Source: Nitrososphaera_A sp036522495
Lineage (GTDB): Archaea; Thermoproteota; Nitrososphaeria; Nitrososphaerales; Nitrososphaeraceae
DNA: 11,031 nt
Direction of reading: 5' to 3'
Assembly (NCBI GenBank): GCA_036522495.1
Contig: DATDFS010000183.1
Coordinates: forward strand, 1 to 11,031
The notes under the pieces were generated by a model. That model was not told the DNA's origin. It was given only the letters and a program-made list of their open reading frames with translations, and did no database searches. Position numbers and translations under genes: made by a program. Of this stretch, positions 1 through 5,439 are shown piece by piece; position 1 is the first letter of the stretch; each line of letters starts with the position of its first letter.

Positions 1-525
1 CCATTGCTTTAAGAATTTCTCGTATTCTTCGATTGAATAGGCAAAAGCATGAACTGACAATTCTCCCACCGATATAAAGTCATATACGTCATACGATTGA
101 ATGATATCTCCAAATAAGCTTCTGAAAATATCACTTTCTTGGTCAGCCATTTCTTGTGTTAGAAAGGATTGGACACTAGTCCAGTCATAGCCGCCTCTCG
201 TGCGACCAAAGAAGAGTACGAACGGTGCATCAGTGAAGTATTTCTTCAAGCCTTCCAGCCTACTCGGAAGATGCTGTGATGTTCTGAATCTTAGAAGTAA
301 AACACGTGTTGCTAGCCGGTTGATCTTGTCTGTATTCACAGAAATAATATATCTCGTTATGATATGGTCTTCTTCTAATTTCCTAACTCTAGATTCAATT
401 TCGTCATTCGTTAAACTGTGGCCGTAATCCCTAAGAAAAGCCCAGATCTCCTTTGTATCTTGTTTGGAATTTCTACTCAAAGTAGACAGTATTAGTTCGT
501 CTATTCCATCGATCACTGTTGTCAC
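1..525 (-). CDS. Lrp/AsnC-like transcription regulator, partial (C-terminus beyond window)
   Basis: The reverse strand is open for 175 codons from a GTG at 525 to the window edge, with no stop, so the C-terminus is missing. Residues about 7-60 resemble an Lrp/AsnC winged helix-turn-helix: IDELILSTL as first helix, then LTNDEIESRVRKLEED with a recognition-helix look, then a short hydrophobic wing IITRYIISVN. Residues about 70-155 alternate beta strands and helices as in the ligand-sensing RAM half (RVLLLRF, PFVLFFGR, YDVYDFISVGEL). No ATG is available; GTG at 525 or the in-frame GTG at 516 are the possible starts, and a TATA-like stretch at 541-548 places transcription close to 516-525, suggesting a leaderless or nearly leaderless mRNA. 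It is divergent from the urea channel gene, which makes it a candidate regulator of that gene or of the urease genes. Family call rests on pattern, not on a search. Confidence 0.6.
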   Translation of the reverse strand, partial: MTTVIDGIDELILSTLSRNSKQDTKEIWAFLRDYGHSLTNDEIESRVRKLEEDHIITRYIISVNTDKINRLATRVLLLRFRTSQHLPSRLEGLKKYFTDAPFVLFFGRTRGGYDWTSVQSFLTQEMADQESDIFRSLFGDIIQSYDVYDFISVGELSVHAFAYSIEEYEKFLKQW

Positions 526-540
526 TCTTTTCCTATTCGA

Positions 541-548
541 TATTATAG
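541..548 (-). promoter_or_regulatory. TATA-like element of the Lrp-like regulator
   Basis: Read on the reverse strand this is TAATAT preceded by CTA, an AT-rich archaeal TATA-like box centred about 20-28 bases ahead of the two possible GTG starts at 525 and 516. It overlaps the first copy of the 15-bp direct repeat, so a protein binding the repeat would compete with the TATA-binding protein. Confidence 0.4.
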
Positions 549-574
549 AGATTATTGGGATTATAGAGATTATT
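542..574. repeat. Perfect 15-bp direct repeat in the divergent promoter region
   Basis: ATTATAGAGATTATT occurs at 542-556 and again at 560-574, separated by GGG, giving an 18-bp period (close to two helical turns less three bases). It sits directly upstream of the Lrp-like regulator start and overlaps its TATA-like element. Such spacing would suit an operator for autoregulation; a slippage duplication is the plain alternative. Confidence 0.8.
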
Positions 575-649
575 CAAAGCATTAAGCTATAAAAGATCGC
601 TGTGCAAGTACTAAAGAATGCAATGAGGAAGAAAGAATTAACGGCTGAA

Positions 650-671
650 AAAAACTTTTTTGAAAGTTTTT
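650..671. repeat. AT-rich inverted repeat (9-bp arms, 4-base loop)
   Basis: Arm AAAAACTTT at 650-658 pairs perfectly with AAAGTTTTT at 663-671 around a TTTG loop. It lies mid-way in the divergent intergenic region, about 110 bases ahead of the urea channel gene. It could be an operator or a hairpin; no gene ends just before it on either strand, which argues against a simple terminator. Confidence 0.6.
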
Positions 672-750
672 CCCATTCACTTACTTTATCTAGTGTTTAA
701 AATAAGTAACTCCAGCCATAGATTAATAAATCAACATATCCTACAAATCA

Positions 751-760
751 TTAAAAAATA
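751..760 (+). promoter_or_regulatory. TATA box of the urea channel gene
   Basis: TTAAAAAATA is centred about 25-26 bases before the ATG at 781. In archaea the TATA box lies about 26 bases before the transcription start, so transcription would begin at or beside the start codon. No Shine-Dalgarno element precedes the ATG, which agrees with a leaderless transcript. Confidence 0.55.
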
Positions 761-780
761 CTCTACCACAAAGAAATCGA

Positions 781-1914
781 ATGGTTGCTGCAAATTTCTC
801 TACTGGCAATCCTGCCTTAGACTTCTTCTATATCTTGTTTAATGGTATTTCAGAAGTCCCATTATTCAGTTCTCCAATCACCGGAATTCTGATATTAGCA
901 GGTGTATTGTTGGCATCAAGGAAGGCTGGTTTAATGATGGCCTTGTCTGGGTTAATAGGCGCCGGGATGGCTATTCTATTCGGTGCTTCATATGGACTTG
1001 TCTCATTTGGATTATTCGGATACAACTCCATTTTGACTGGTATGGCATTTTGGTCAGGTCCCTTTACAAAGGCAAACAAAGCCACATTCTTTATATCAGT
1101 TTTTGGCGCCGCGGTAACCGCGGTAACTTGGATGGCATTCTCTCATGTAATGGGTGATATGTTTGCTATTTGTAATGCACATGCTATTAGTTGTACATCG
1201 AATTCATGGGCGATCCCCGGTTTTACCTCGTCTTTCATCTTCACAACTTGGGCTATGATGTATGCTACGAAGAGGTATGGACATGATATCTGGCCTGCAC
1301 CTCCACCACCGTCCCAGGAAGAGCTAATTGCAGGAAGTGGTAATCCAATTCAAATAAATAACCCATTCAAATGGACTGCAAAAGAATTCATTATAGTCAC
1401 CTTAAAGGGTGTATCCCAGGTCACATTCGTTGAAAACTGGAAGACTGGTATTTTTTGGGTAGTTGGCCTTACACTTTCATTTCAGCTACCGCCTCTGCTC
1501 GCTGGACAAAATACTCCATGGTTTACAAATGCATACACTGCTGGATGGAATGAGTTTTCGCCTCTATATCTTGGCGGATTAATGGCCCTTATTGGTTCTG
1601 CAGTAGGAGCTGCCTTGGCGATCCTTATAAAATTGCCAACACCAGAGATACGAATTGGATTGCATGGATTTAATCAGGTCCTAGTAATGATAGCTTTGAC
1701 CAGTTTCATTCCCTTAACCCCACAATCGTTTATGATGGCGTTATTAGCCACTGTGGCATGCTCAGTGATAGTAATGCCGGCTTTGCAGAGATTCTTTGGA
1801 ATGTGGGGACTCCCTGCTCTGACAGGACCTTTTGTATTAACAGCATGGGTATTTCTGTTAGGAATCTCAGGTTTTTCACATATACCTGCAGGGATCGGTT
1901 GGTCAAGGCCATGA
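781..1914 (+). CDS. UT-family urea channel/transporter
   Basis: Integral membrane protein expected to let urea cross the cytoplasmic membrane down its gradient (UT/SLC14 family). The two-repeat design of the family is visible: NGISEVPLFSSPITGILI (21-38) is echoed by KGVSQVTFVENWKTGIFW (209-226), GLFGYNSILTGMAF (77-90) by GLHGFNQVLVMIAL (293-306), and PGFTSSFIFTTWA (146-158) by PALTGPFVLTAWV (345-357). The last pair holds the threonines that line the pore in characterised members (here about T149 and T348). Between the repeats lies a polar, proline-rich linker (about 168-200, with PAPPPPS). At 377 residues it is of usual bacterial UT length. Start ATG at 781 follows a TATA box at leaderless distance. 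It lies upstream of ureABC on the same strand but is separated from them by a likely terminator and one other gene, so it probably has its own transcript. Confidence 0.9.
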   Translation: MVAANFSTGNPALDFFYILFNGISEVPLFSSPITGILILAGVLLASRKAGLMMALSGLIGAGMAILFGASYGLVSFGLFGYNSILTGMAFWSGPFTKANKATFFISVFGAAVTAVTWMAFSHVMGDMFAICNAHAISCTSNSWAIPGFTSSFIFTTWAMMYATKRYGHDIWPAPPPPSQEELIAGSGNPIQINNPFKWTAKEFIIVTLKGVSQVTFVENWKTGIFWVVGLTLSFQLPPLLAGQNTPWFTNAYTAGWNEFSPLYLGGLMALIGSAVGAALAILIKLPTPEIRIGLHGFNQVLVMIALTSFIPLTPQSFMMALLATVACSVIVMPALQRFFGMWGLPALTGPFVLTAWVFLLGISGFSHIPAGIGWSRP

Positions 1915-1945
1915 TAAGCATAGTTACTCAAAATGATCCAGAAAT

Positions 1946-1968
1946 CTATCTCTTTTTTTCATAGATAG
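1946..1968 (+). terminator. T-run terminator after the urea channel gene
   Basis: A run of seven T (1953-1959) lies about 40 bases after the channel stop codon and is bracketed by CTATCT (1946-1951) and AGATAG (1963-1968), a 6-bp inverted repeat. Archaeal terminators are mainly T-rich tracts in the coding strand, so this is a reasonable end point for the channel transcript. Confidence 0.5.
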
Positions 1969-2023
1969 GTAAATCAAAAAATATCCTTACATACAGATAT
2001 GAAAGAAATGTGGTGTATATTCC

Positions 2024-2614
2024 ATGAATCCAACTGAGTTTGAGCAGTTTCTGAAATTTGCAGCGGATCAATTATCTGACAAGTCTGATTCACAAAAGAT
2101 TCAATCTTTCATTGCTTGGTGCAAAAAATATGGCATGGAAGAGGTCATTCTCAGGCTAAGTTCTGAAAACAAAGGTGGTTGGGGCGGGAATTTCTTTTTT
2201 CTTGACTTTACTACAAAGCGAATGGTAGTTAGCAAAAAGAGATTTGTAAGAATACTTCTAGATCTGGGTTACATTGCTGGAATGGCGCCATTTCCGTACA
2301 TGGTATTATCAAAAAAATTGAAGCTATCTGATATCAGAAAAAAATCAATAATTAGCCCAGCAGATATTTTAGAGAATGATAGTTCAAGTTTCTCTATCTA
2401 TTATTCAGACATACAAGAAATTCTTATTCGGAAAGGAGCAGAGAGTATTGTAAGGAATATGTTTGGTTCTATGATAACAAGAAATTTTCTCACCGTCAAG
2501 ACTTCAAATAAAACAGAATACAATTATGTGCTTCCTGTCAATAAAAATGGAACATTTGAGGAAATTCATTATTGGTTAAGTGTCGTACTTCCTGTCAAGA
2601 TCTCAGCATGCTAG
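2024..2614 (+). CDS. Uncharacterised 196-residue soluble protein between urea channel and ureA
   Basis: I do not recognise this family. The N-terminal 45 residues look helical and charged (EFEQFLKFAADQL, KIQSFIAWCKKYGMEEVILRL). After a glycine-rich turn (KGGWGGNFFFLDF, 50-62) the rest alternates short strands and helices, with a strand-rich C-terminal part (YYSDIQEILIRKG, NFLTVKT, YNYVLPV) ending in a helix EEIHYWLSVVLP. That order loosely recalls small PH-like beta folds, but this is only an impression. No signal peptide or clear membrane segment is seen, so it is probably cytosolic. The ATG at 2024 has no Shine-Dalgarno element; an A-rich TATA-like stretch near 1976-1984 would give a leader of under 20 bases. 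It lies between the channel and urease genes, but a separate promoter precedes ureA, so a role in urea use is only suggested by position. Confidence 0.65.
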   Translation: MNPTEFEQFLKFAADQLSDKSDSQKIQSFIAWCKKYGMEEVILRLSSENKGGWGGNFFFLDFTTKRMVVSKKRFVRILLDLGYIAGMAPFPYMVLSKKLKLSDIRKKSIISPADILENDSSSFSIYYSDIQEILIRKGAESIVRNMFGSMITRNFLTVKTSNKTEYNYVLPVNKNGTFEEIHYWLSVVLPVKISAC

Positions 2615-2623
2615 AATGGAAAT

Positions 2624-2645
2624 ATTTAGCCGACATCGGCTAAAT
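2624..2645. repeat. Perfect palindrome with 10-bp arms, upstream of ureA
   Basis: ATTTAGCCGA (2624-2633) and TCGGCTAAAT (2636-2645) are exact reverse complements with only CA between them. It starts 10 bases after the stop codon of the upstream gene and about 47 bases before the ureA TATA box. It may be a transcription-factor site or an RNA hairpin ending the upstream gene; there is no T-run behind it, which weakens the terminator reading. Confidence 0.7.
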
Positions 2646-2660
2646 GGATGGACGAAGCAT

Positions 2661-2682
2661 CAACTTAATAAGTTGGCAACTT
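2661..2682. promoter_or_regulatory. Candidate operator: overlapping palindromes next to the ureA TATA box
   Basis: CAACTTAATAAGTTG (2661-2675) is a perfect 15-bp palindrome with one central base, and its right half also forms AAGTTGGCAACTT (2670-2682), a second 13-bp palindrome. Three alternating half-sites therefore end about 9 bases before the TATA box, over or beside the TFB recognition element. Archaeal Lrp-family regulators are known to bind 13-15-bp palindromes with AT-rich centres, so this fits that type; the link to the regulator at 1-525 is inference. Confidence 0.5.
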
Positions 2683-2691
2683 GGACTTACT

Positions 2692-2703
2692 TTTATATAT
2701 AAA
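2692..2703 (+). promoter_or_regulatory. TATA box of the ureABC unit
   Basis: TTTATATATAAA is a strong archaeal TATA box. A transcription start about 26 bases downstream (near 2724) would leave a leader of about 43 bases, which includes a GAGGT element at 2749-2753, 13 bases before the ureA ATG. A weaker AT-rich stretch at 2718-2729 is an alternative box with a shorter leader. Confidence 0.6.
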
Positions 2704-2766
2704 TTACTATTTTGAAATTTAAAATAATTCAACTCCTTGCTATACTCTGAGGTATTATAGATAGAA

Positions 2767-3069
2767 ATGATGTTAGCGCCAAGAGAAATCGATAAAATGA
2801 TGATCTGGACGGCTGCACAGATCGCTGAAGGACGAAAACAAAAGGGGGTAAAATTGAATTACCCTGAAACAGTTGCTTATATTGCCAATTATGTTGTAGA
2901 AGGTGCTCGGGAAGGAAAGAGTGTTGCCGAACTTATGAAATCGGCAAGGTCAGTCTTAAAGAAGAGCAACGTTATGGCAGGAGTACCTGAATTAATACAC
3001 ACCATCCAAGTGGAAGCCACGTTTCCCGATGGCACAAAATTGGTTACGGTGCACGACCCGGTGCAATAG
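2767..3069 (+). CDS. ureA: Urease subunit gamma
   Basis: Smallest structural subunit of nickel urease, which hydrolyses urea to ammonia and carbamate. The 100-residue length is standard. Family blocks are all present: APREIDK (4-10), KLNYPETVA (29-37), VEGAREGKSVAELM (44-57), VPELI (73-77) and QVEATFPDGTKLVTVH (81-96). Two ATG codons stand together (2767 and 2770); either could be used, since most family members start close to the PRE motif. A GAGGT element at 2749-2753 supports translation from a leadered mRNA. It is the first gene of a unit with ureB and ureC. Its TAG stop is followed without any gap by an in-frame GTG that opens the ureB frame, an unusual junction (see ureB). Confidence 0.96.
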   Translation: MMLAPREIDKMMIWTAAQIAEGRKQKGVKLNYPETVAYIANYVVEGAREGKSVAELMKSARSVLKKSNVMAGVPELIHTIQVEATFPDGTKLVTVHDPVQ

Positions 3070-3522
3070 GTGAGAAAAAATGGTAGTAGCCAGAAAAACA
3101 AAAAAAAATTATCAAAATCCAAAAAACGACCCCCTGTGGAGGTTGCCAGAGTAATGATACCCGGTGAATATATACTGTCATCAGAACCAGTAATATGCAA
3201 CCAGAATAGGAGAACAGCAAAAATTACTGTAAGAAATACCGGCGACAGACCTTGTCAGGTTGGTTCCCATACCCACTTCTTTGAAGTAAATAGAGCACTA
3301 GACTTCCCGAGGGAAAAGGCTTTCGGGTATAGATTGAATATACCGGCAGGAACCTCGGTAAGGTTTGAACCGGGGGATTCAAAGGAAGTAGAAATATGCG
3401 AATTGGTAGGTAAACGTGTTTGCTTTGGGTTCAATGGGTTGACGATGGGTAGTATGAATACTAGAACAGTAAAGAACGCTGCAATTGAGAAGGCCAGGAG
3501 AATTGGCTTCAAGGGAGCATAG
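3070..3522 (+). CDS. ureB: Urease subunit beta, with possible lysine-rich N-terminal extension
   Basis: Second small structural subunit of urease. Typical blocks: MIPGEYIL (29-36), NTGDRPCQVGSHTHFFEVN (56-74), ALDFPREKAFGYRLNIPAGT (76-95), VRFEPGD (97-103), GKRVCFGFNGL (114-124). Two starts compete. The GTG at 3070 follows the ureA stop directly and adds 28 residues, of which 8 of the first 20 are lysine; it has no clear Shine-Dalgarno element. The ATG at 3154 begins exactly where bacterial UreB proteins begin (MIPGEY), gives 122 residues, and has GGAGGT 10 bases ahead. I report the longest frame but consider the 3154 start at least as likely. ureA and ureB share one reading frame, parted by a single TAG, reminiscent of the fused gamma-beta subunit of Helicobacter. 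The ureC gene follows after 20 bases. Confidence 0.93.
   Translation: MRKNGSSQKNKKKLSKSKKRPPVEVARVMIPGEYILSSEPVICNQNRRTAKITVRNTGDRPCQVGSHTHFFEVNRALDFPREKAFGYRLNIPAGTSVRFEPGDSKEVEICELVGKRVCFGFNGLTMGSMNTRTVKNAAIEKARRIGFKGA
3138..3143 (+). promoter_or_regulatory. Shine-Dalgarno element for an internal ureB start
   Basis: GGAGGT stands 10 bases before ATG 3154, the codon that begins the conserved MIPGEY of UreB. It is the best Shine-Dalgarno match near ureB and favours the shorter 122-residue product over the GTG start at 3070. Confidence 0.5.
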
Positions 3523-3542
3523 CAAGAAAGGGGGTAATAGAA

Positions 3543-5333
3543 ATGGTTCTTAAATTAACACGTAAACAATACACAGATCTGTTTGGAGCCACAGTTGGAG
3601 ACAAAATTAGGCTAGGAGATACAGACCTAATGATAGAAGTAGAGAAGGACCTTATATCACATGGTGATGAAATTGTTTTCGGGGGAGGTAAGACAATAAG
3701 GGATGGATTGGCACAAACACCAGGTGTCACCAACGCAAACGGAGCCCTTGATTATGTGATTACAAACGCTGTTGTTCTCGATCCGGTACTTGGTGTGGTC
3801 AAGGGTGACATCGGTATAAAAGATGGCAAGATCGCTGGAATTGGAAGTGCAGGCAATCCCTATACAATGGACAGAGTGCCTTCTAACCTAATAGTCTCGG
3901 CCTGTACTGAGGCAACCGCAGGTGAGCATACCATATGCACAGCTGGACATTTTGATACACACATACACATGATATCCCCCCAACAATACATAGATGCCAT
4001 CAGCGGAGGAATTTGCAATATGATAGGAGGGGGAACTGGTCCAGCTGATGGCACCAATGCAACGACTTGTACACCGGGTGTCTTTAATATTAGCAGAATG
4101 ATGGAAAGTGTGGAAGATATACCAATGAACTGGGGCTTTCTGGGAAAGGGTAACGACTCTCATCCTTCACTCGCAACACAAATGGAACAAATCGAAGCTG
4201 GAGCATGCGGATTAAAGGATCATGAGGACTGGGGAACCACCGCGGCAGTGTTAGACGCATCGTTAAGGGCGGCCGATATAACGGATACGCAGGTTGCTAT
4301 CCACACAGATTCCATCAATGAATGTGCATACGTTGAGGACACTATAAATGCCATCGATGGGAGGACGGTGCACAGTTACCATACAGAAGGTGCTGGAGGC
4401 GGTCATGCCCCAGACATTATGAAAATTGCAGGAGAACAATTTGCGCTTCCGTCATCTACAAATCCCACCAGGCCTTACACCGTGAACACGATAGACGAAC
4501 ATCTCGACATGTTGATGTTTTGTCACCATCTAAACCCTGCGGTTGCTGAAGACGTTGCATTTGCAGAATCCAGAATAAGGGCCGAAACGATTGCCGCAGA
4601 GGACGTTTTGCATGACGAAGGCGTCTTGAGTATGTACTCATCTGACAGCCAGGCGATGGGAAGGATAGGAGAGGTGGTGATTCGTGCATGGCAGACGGCA
4701 GATAAGATGAAGAAGATGAAAGGAAGGCTGAAGGAGGAGGAAGGACAGGACGAGACAGAACGACAGGGCAGAGAGAGAGTGAAGGGTAGCTCAGCTGAGA
4801 GGACAGGAGATAACGATAATTTCAGAGCAAAAAGATACATTGCAAAGACAACAATAAATCCTGCTATAACCCACGGGGTATCAGATTACTTAGGGTCCTT
4901 GGAAGTCGGCAAGTATGCAGACATTGTCATGTATCCAACGGCATTTTTCCCGGCCAAGCCCAAGATGGTATTCAAAGGAGGATTCATAGCGTGGTCTATC
5001 ATGGGTGATCCAAATGCATCACTTCCGACACCTGAGCCTGTATTTTATAGACCAATGTTCGGAGCAATGGGAAAAGCGGTGAAGAGGACATGCTTCACAT
5101 TTACATCAAAGGCAGCAATGAAACTGGGAGTTCCAGACCGACTTGGGCTTGAGAAAGTAGTCTTGCCTGTAAAGAATTGTAGAACTATTGGCAAGTCGGA
5201 TATGATGTGGAATGATAAGACGCCAGACATAACGATAGATCCAGAGACATATGAAGTCAAATTGGATGGAAAAATTGCGACGGTTGATCCAGCAAAGGAA
5301 CTTGCCCTAGCGCAAAGATACTTCATGGCCTAA
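3543..5333 (+). CDS. ureC: Urease subunit alpha (catalytic)
   Basis: Catalytic subunit holding the di-nickel centre, amidohydrolase fold. All ligands are visible by alignment to Klebsiella UreC: H140 and H142 (DTHIH), K225 (GLKDHEDWG, the lysine that becomes carbamylated), H227, H254 (IHTD), H280 (SYHTEGAGGGHAPD) and D368 (SSDSQAMGR). The mobile flap C327-H328-H329 (MFCHHLN) and R344 are kept. C-terminal blocks TGDNDNFR (421-428), RPMFGAMG (503-510) and QRYF (591-594) are normal. At 596 residues it is longer than the usual 565-575, mainly because of about 21 extra charged residues around 398-419, just before TGDNDNFR, plus a small insertion near 118-128. The ATG at 3543 has GGGGG at 3530-3534 as ribosome binding site. 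It closes the ureABC unit; a T-run and a new promoter follow. Confidence 0.97.
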   Translation: MVLKLTRKQYTDLFGATVGDKIRLGDTDLMIEVEKDLISHGDEIVFGGGKTIRDGLAQTPGVTNANGALDYVITNAVVLDPVLGVVKGDIGIKDGKIAGIGSAGNPYTMDRVPSNLIVSACTEATAGEHTICTAGHFDTHIHMISPQQYIDAISGGICNMIGGGTGPADGTNATTCTPGVFNISRMMESVEDIPMNWGFLGKGNDSHPSLATQMEQIEAGACGLKDHEDWGTTAAVLDASLRAADITDTQVAIHTDSINECAYVEDTINAIDGRTVHSYHTEGAGGGHAPDIMKIAGEQFALPSSTNPTRPYTVNTIDEHLDMLMFCHHLNPAVAEDVAFAESRIRAETIAAEDVLHDEGVLSMYSSDSQAMGRIGEVVIRAWQTADKMKKMKGRLKEEEGQDETERQGRERVKGSSAERTGDNDNFRAKRYIAKTTINPAITHGVSDYLGSLEVGKYADIVMYPTAFFPAKPKMVFKGGFIAWSIMGDPNASLPTPEPVFYRPMFGAMGKAVKRTCFTFTSKAAMKLGVPDRLGLEKVVLPVKNCRTIGKSDMMWNDKTPDITIDPETYEVKLDGKIATVDPAKELALAQRYFMA

Positions 5334-5365
5334 GACAAGAGATCCAAGCACAGCAGCCGCCAAAC

Positions 5366-5371
5366 TTTTTT
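5366..5371 (+). terminator. T-run after ureC
   Basis: A run of six T, continued by a T-rich stretch to 5380, begins about 32 bases after the ureC stop. It may end part of the ureABC transcripts before the next TATA box. Confidence 0.35.
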
Positions 5372-5377
5372 CCTTTG

Positions 5378-5387
5378 TTTTATAATA
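5378..5387 (+). promoter_or_regulatory. TATA box of the chaperonin and maturation unit
   Basis: TTTTATAATA is a good TATA box. A start about 26 bases downstream (near 5409) gives a leader of roughly 30 bases holding AGGT at 5422-5425 before the chaperonin ATG. It implies that the chaperonin, the 128-residue protein and ureEFGD can be expressed separately from ureABC. Confidence 0.5.
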
Positions 5388-5439
5388 CATACACAGAAGA
5401 CATACCTTTATTTTTCCCTGCAGGTCATAGTGATGTCTG

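Noticed and set aside
200..427. Forward frame of 75 codons near the left edge
   Set aside because: It lies wholly antisense to the Lrp/AsnC-like gene, which has the coherent protein pattern.
660..842. Forward frame of 60 codons overlapping the start of the urea channel
   Set aside because: It covers the AT-rich promoter and ends inside the channel gene in another frame; no protein-like pattern.
4523..4840. Reverse frame of 105 codons, serine-rich, within ureC
   Set aside because: It is the complement of the purine-rich part of ureC; the forward frame is clearly coding.
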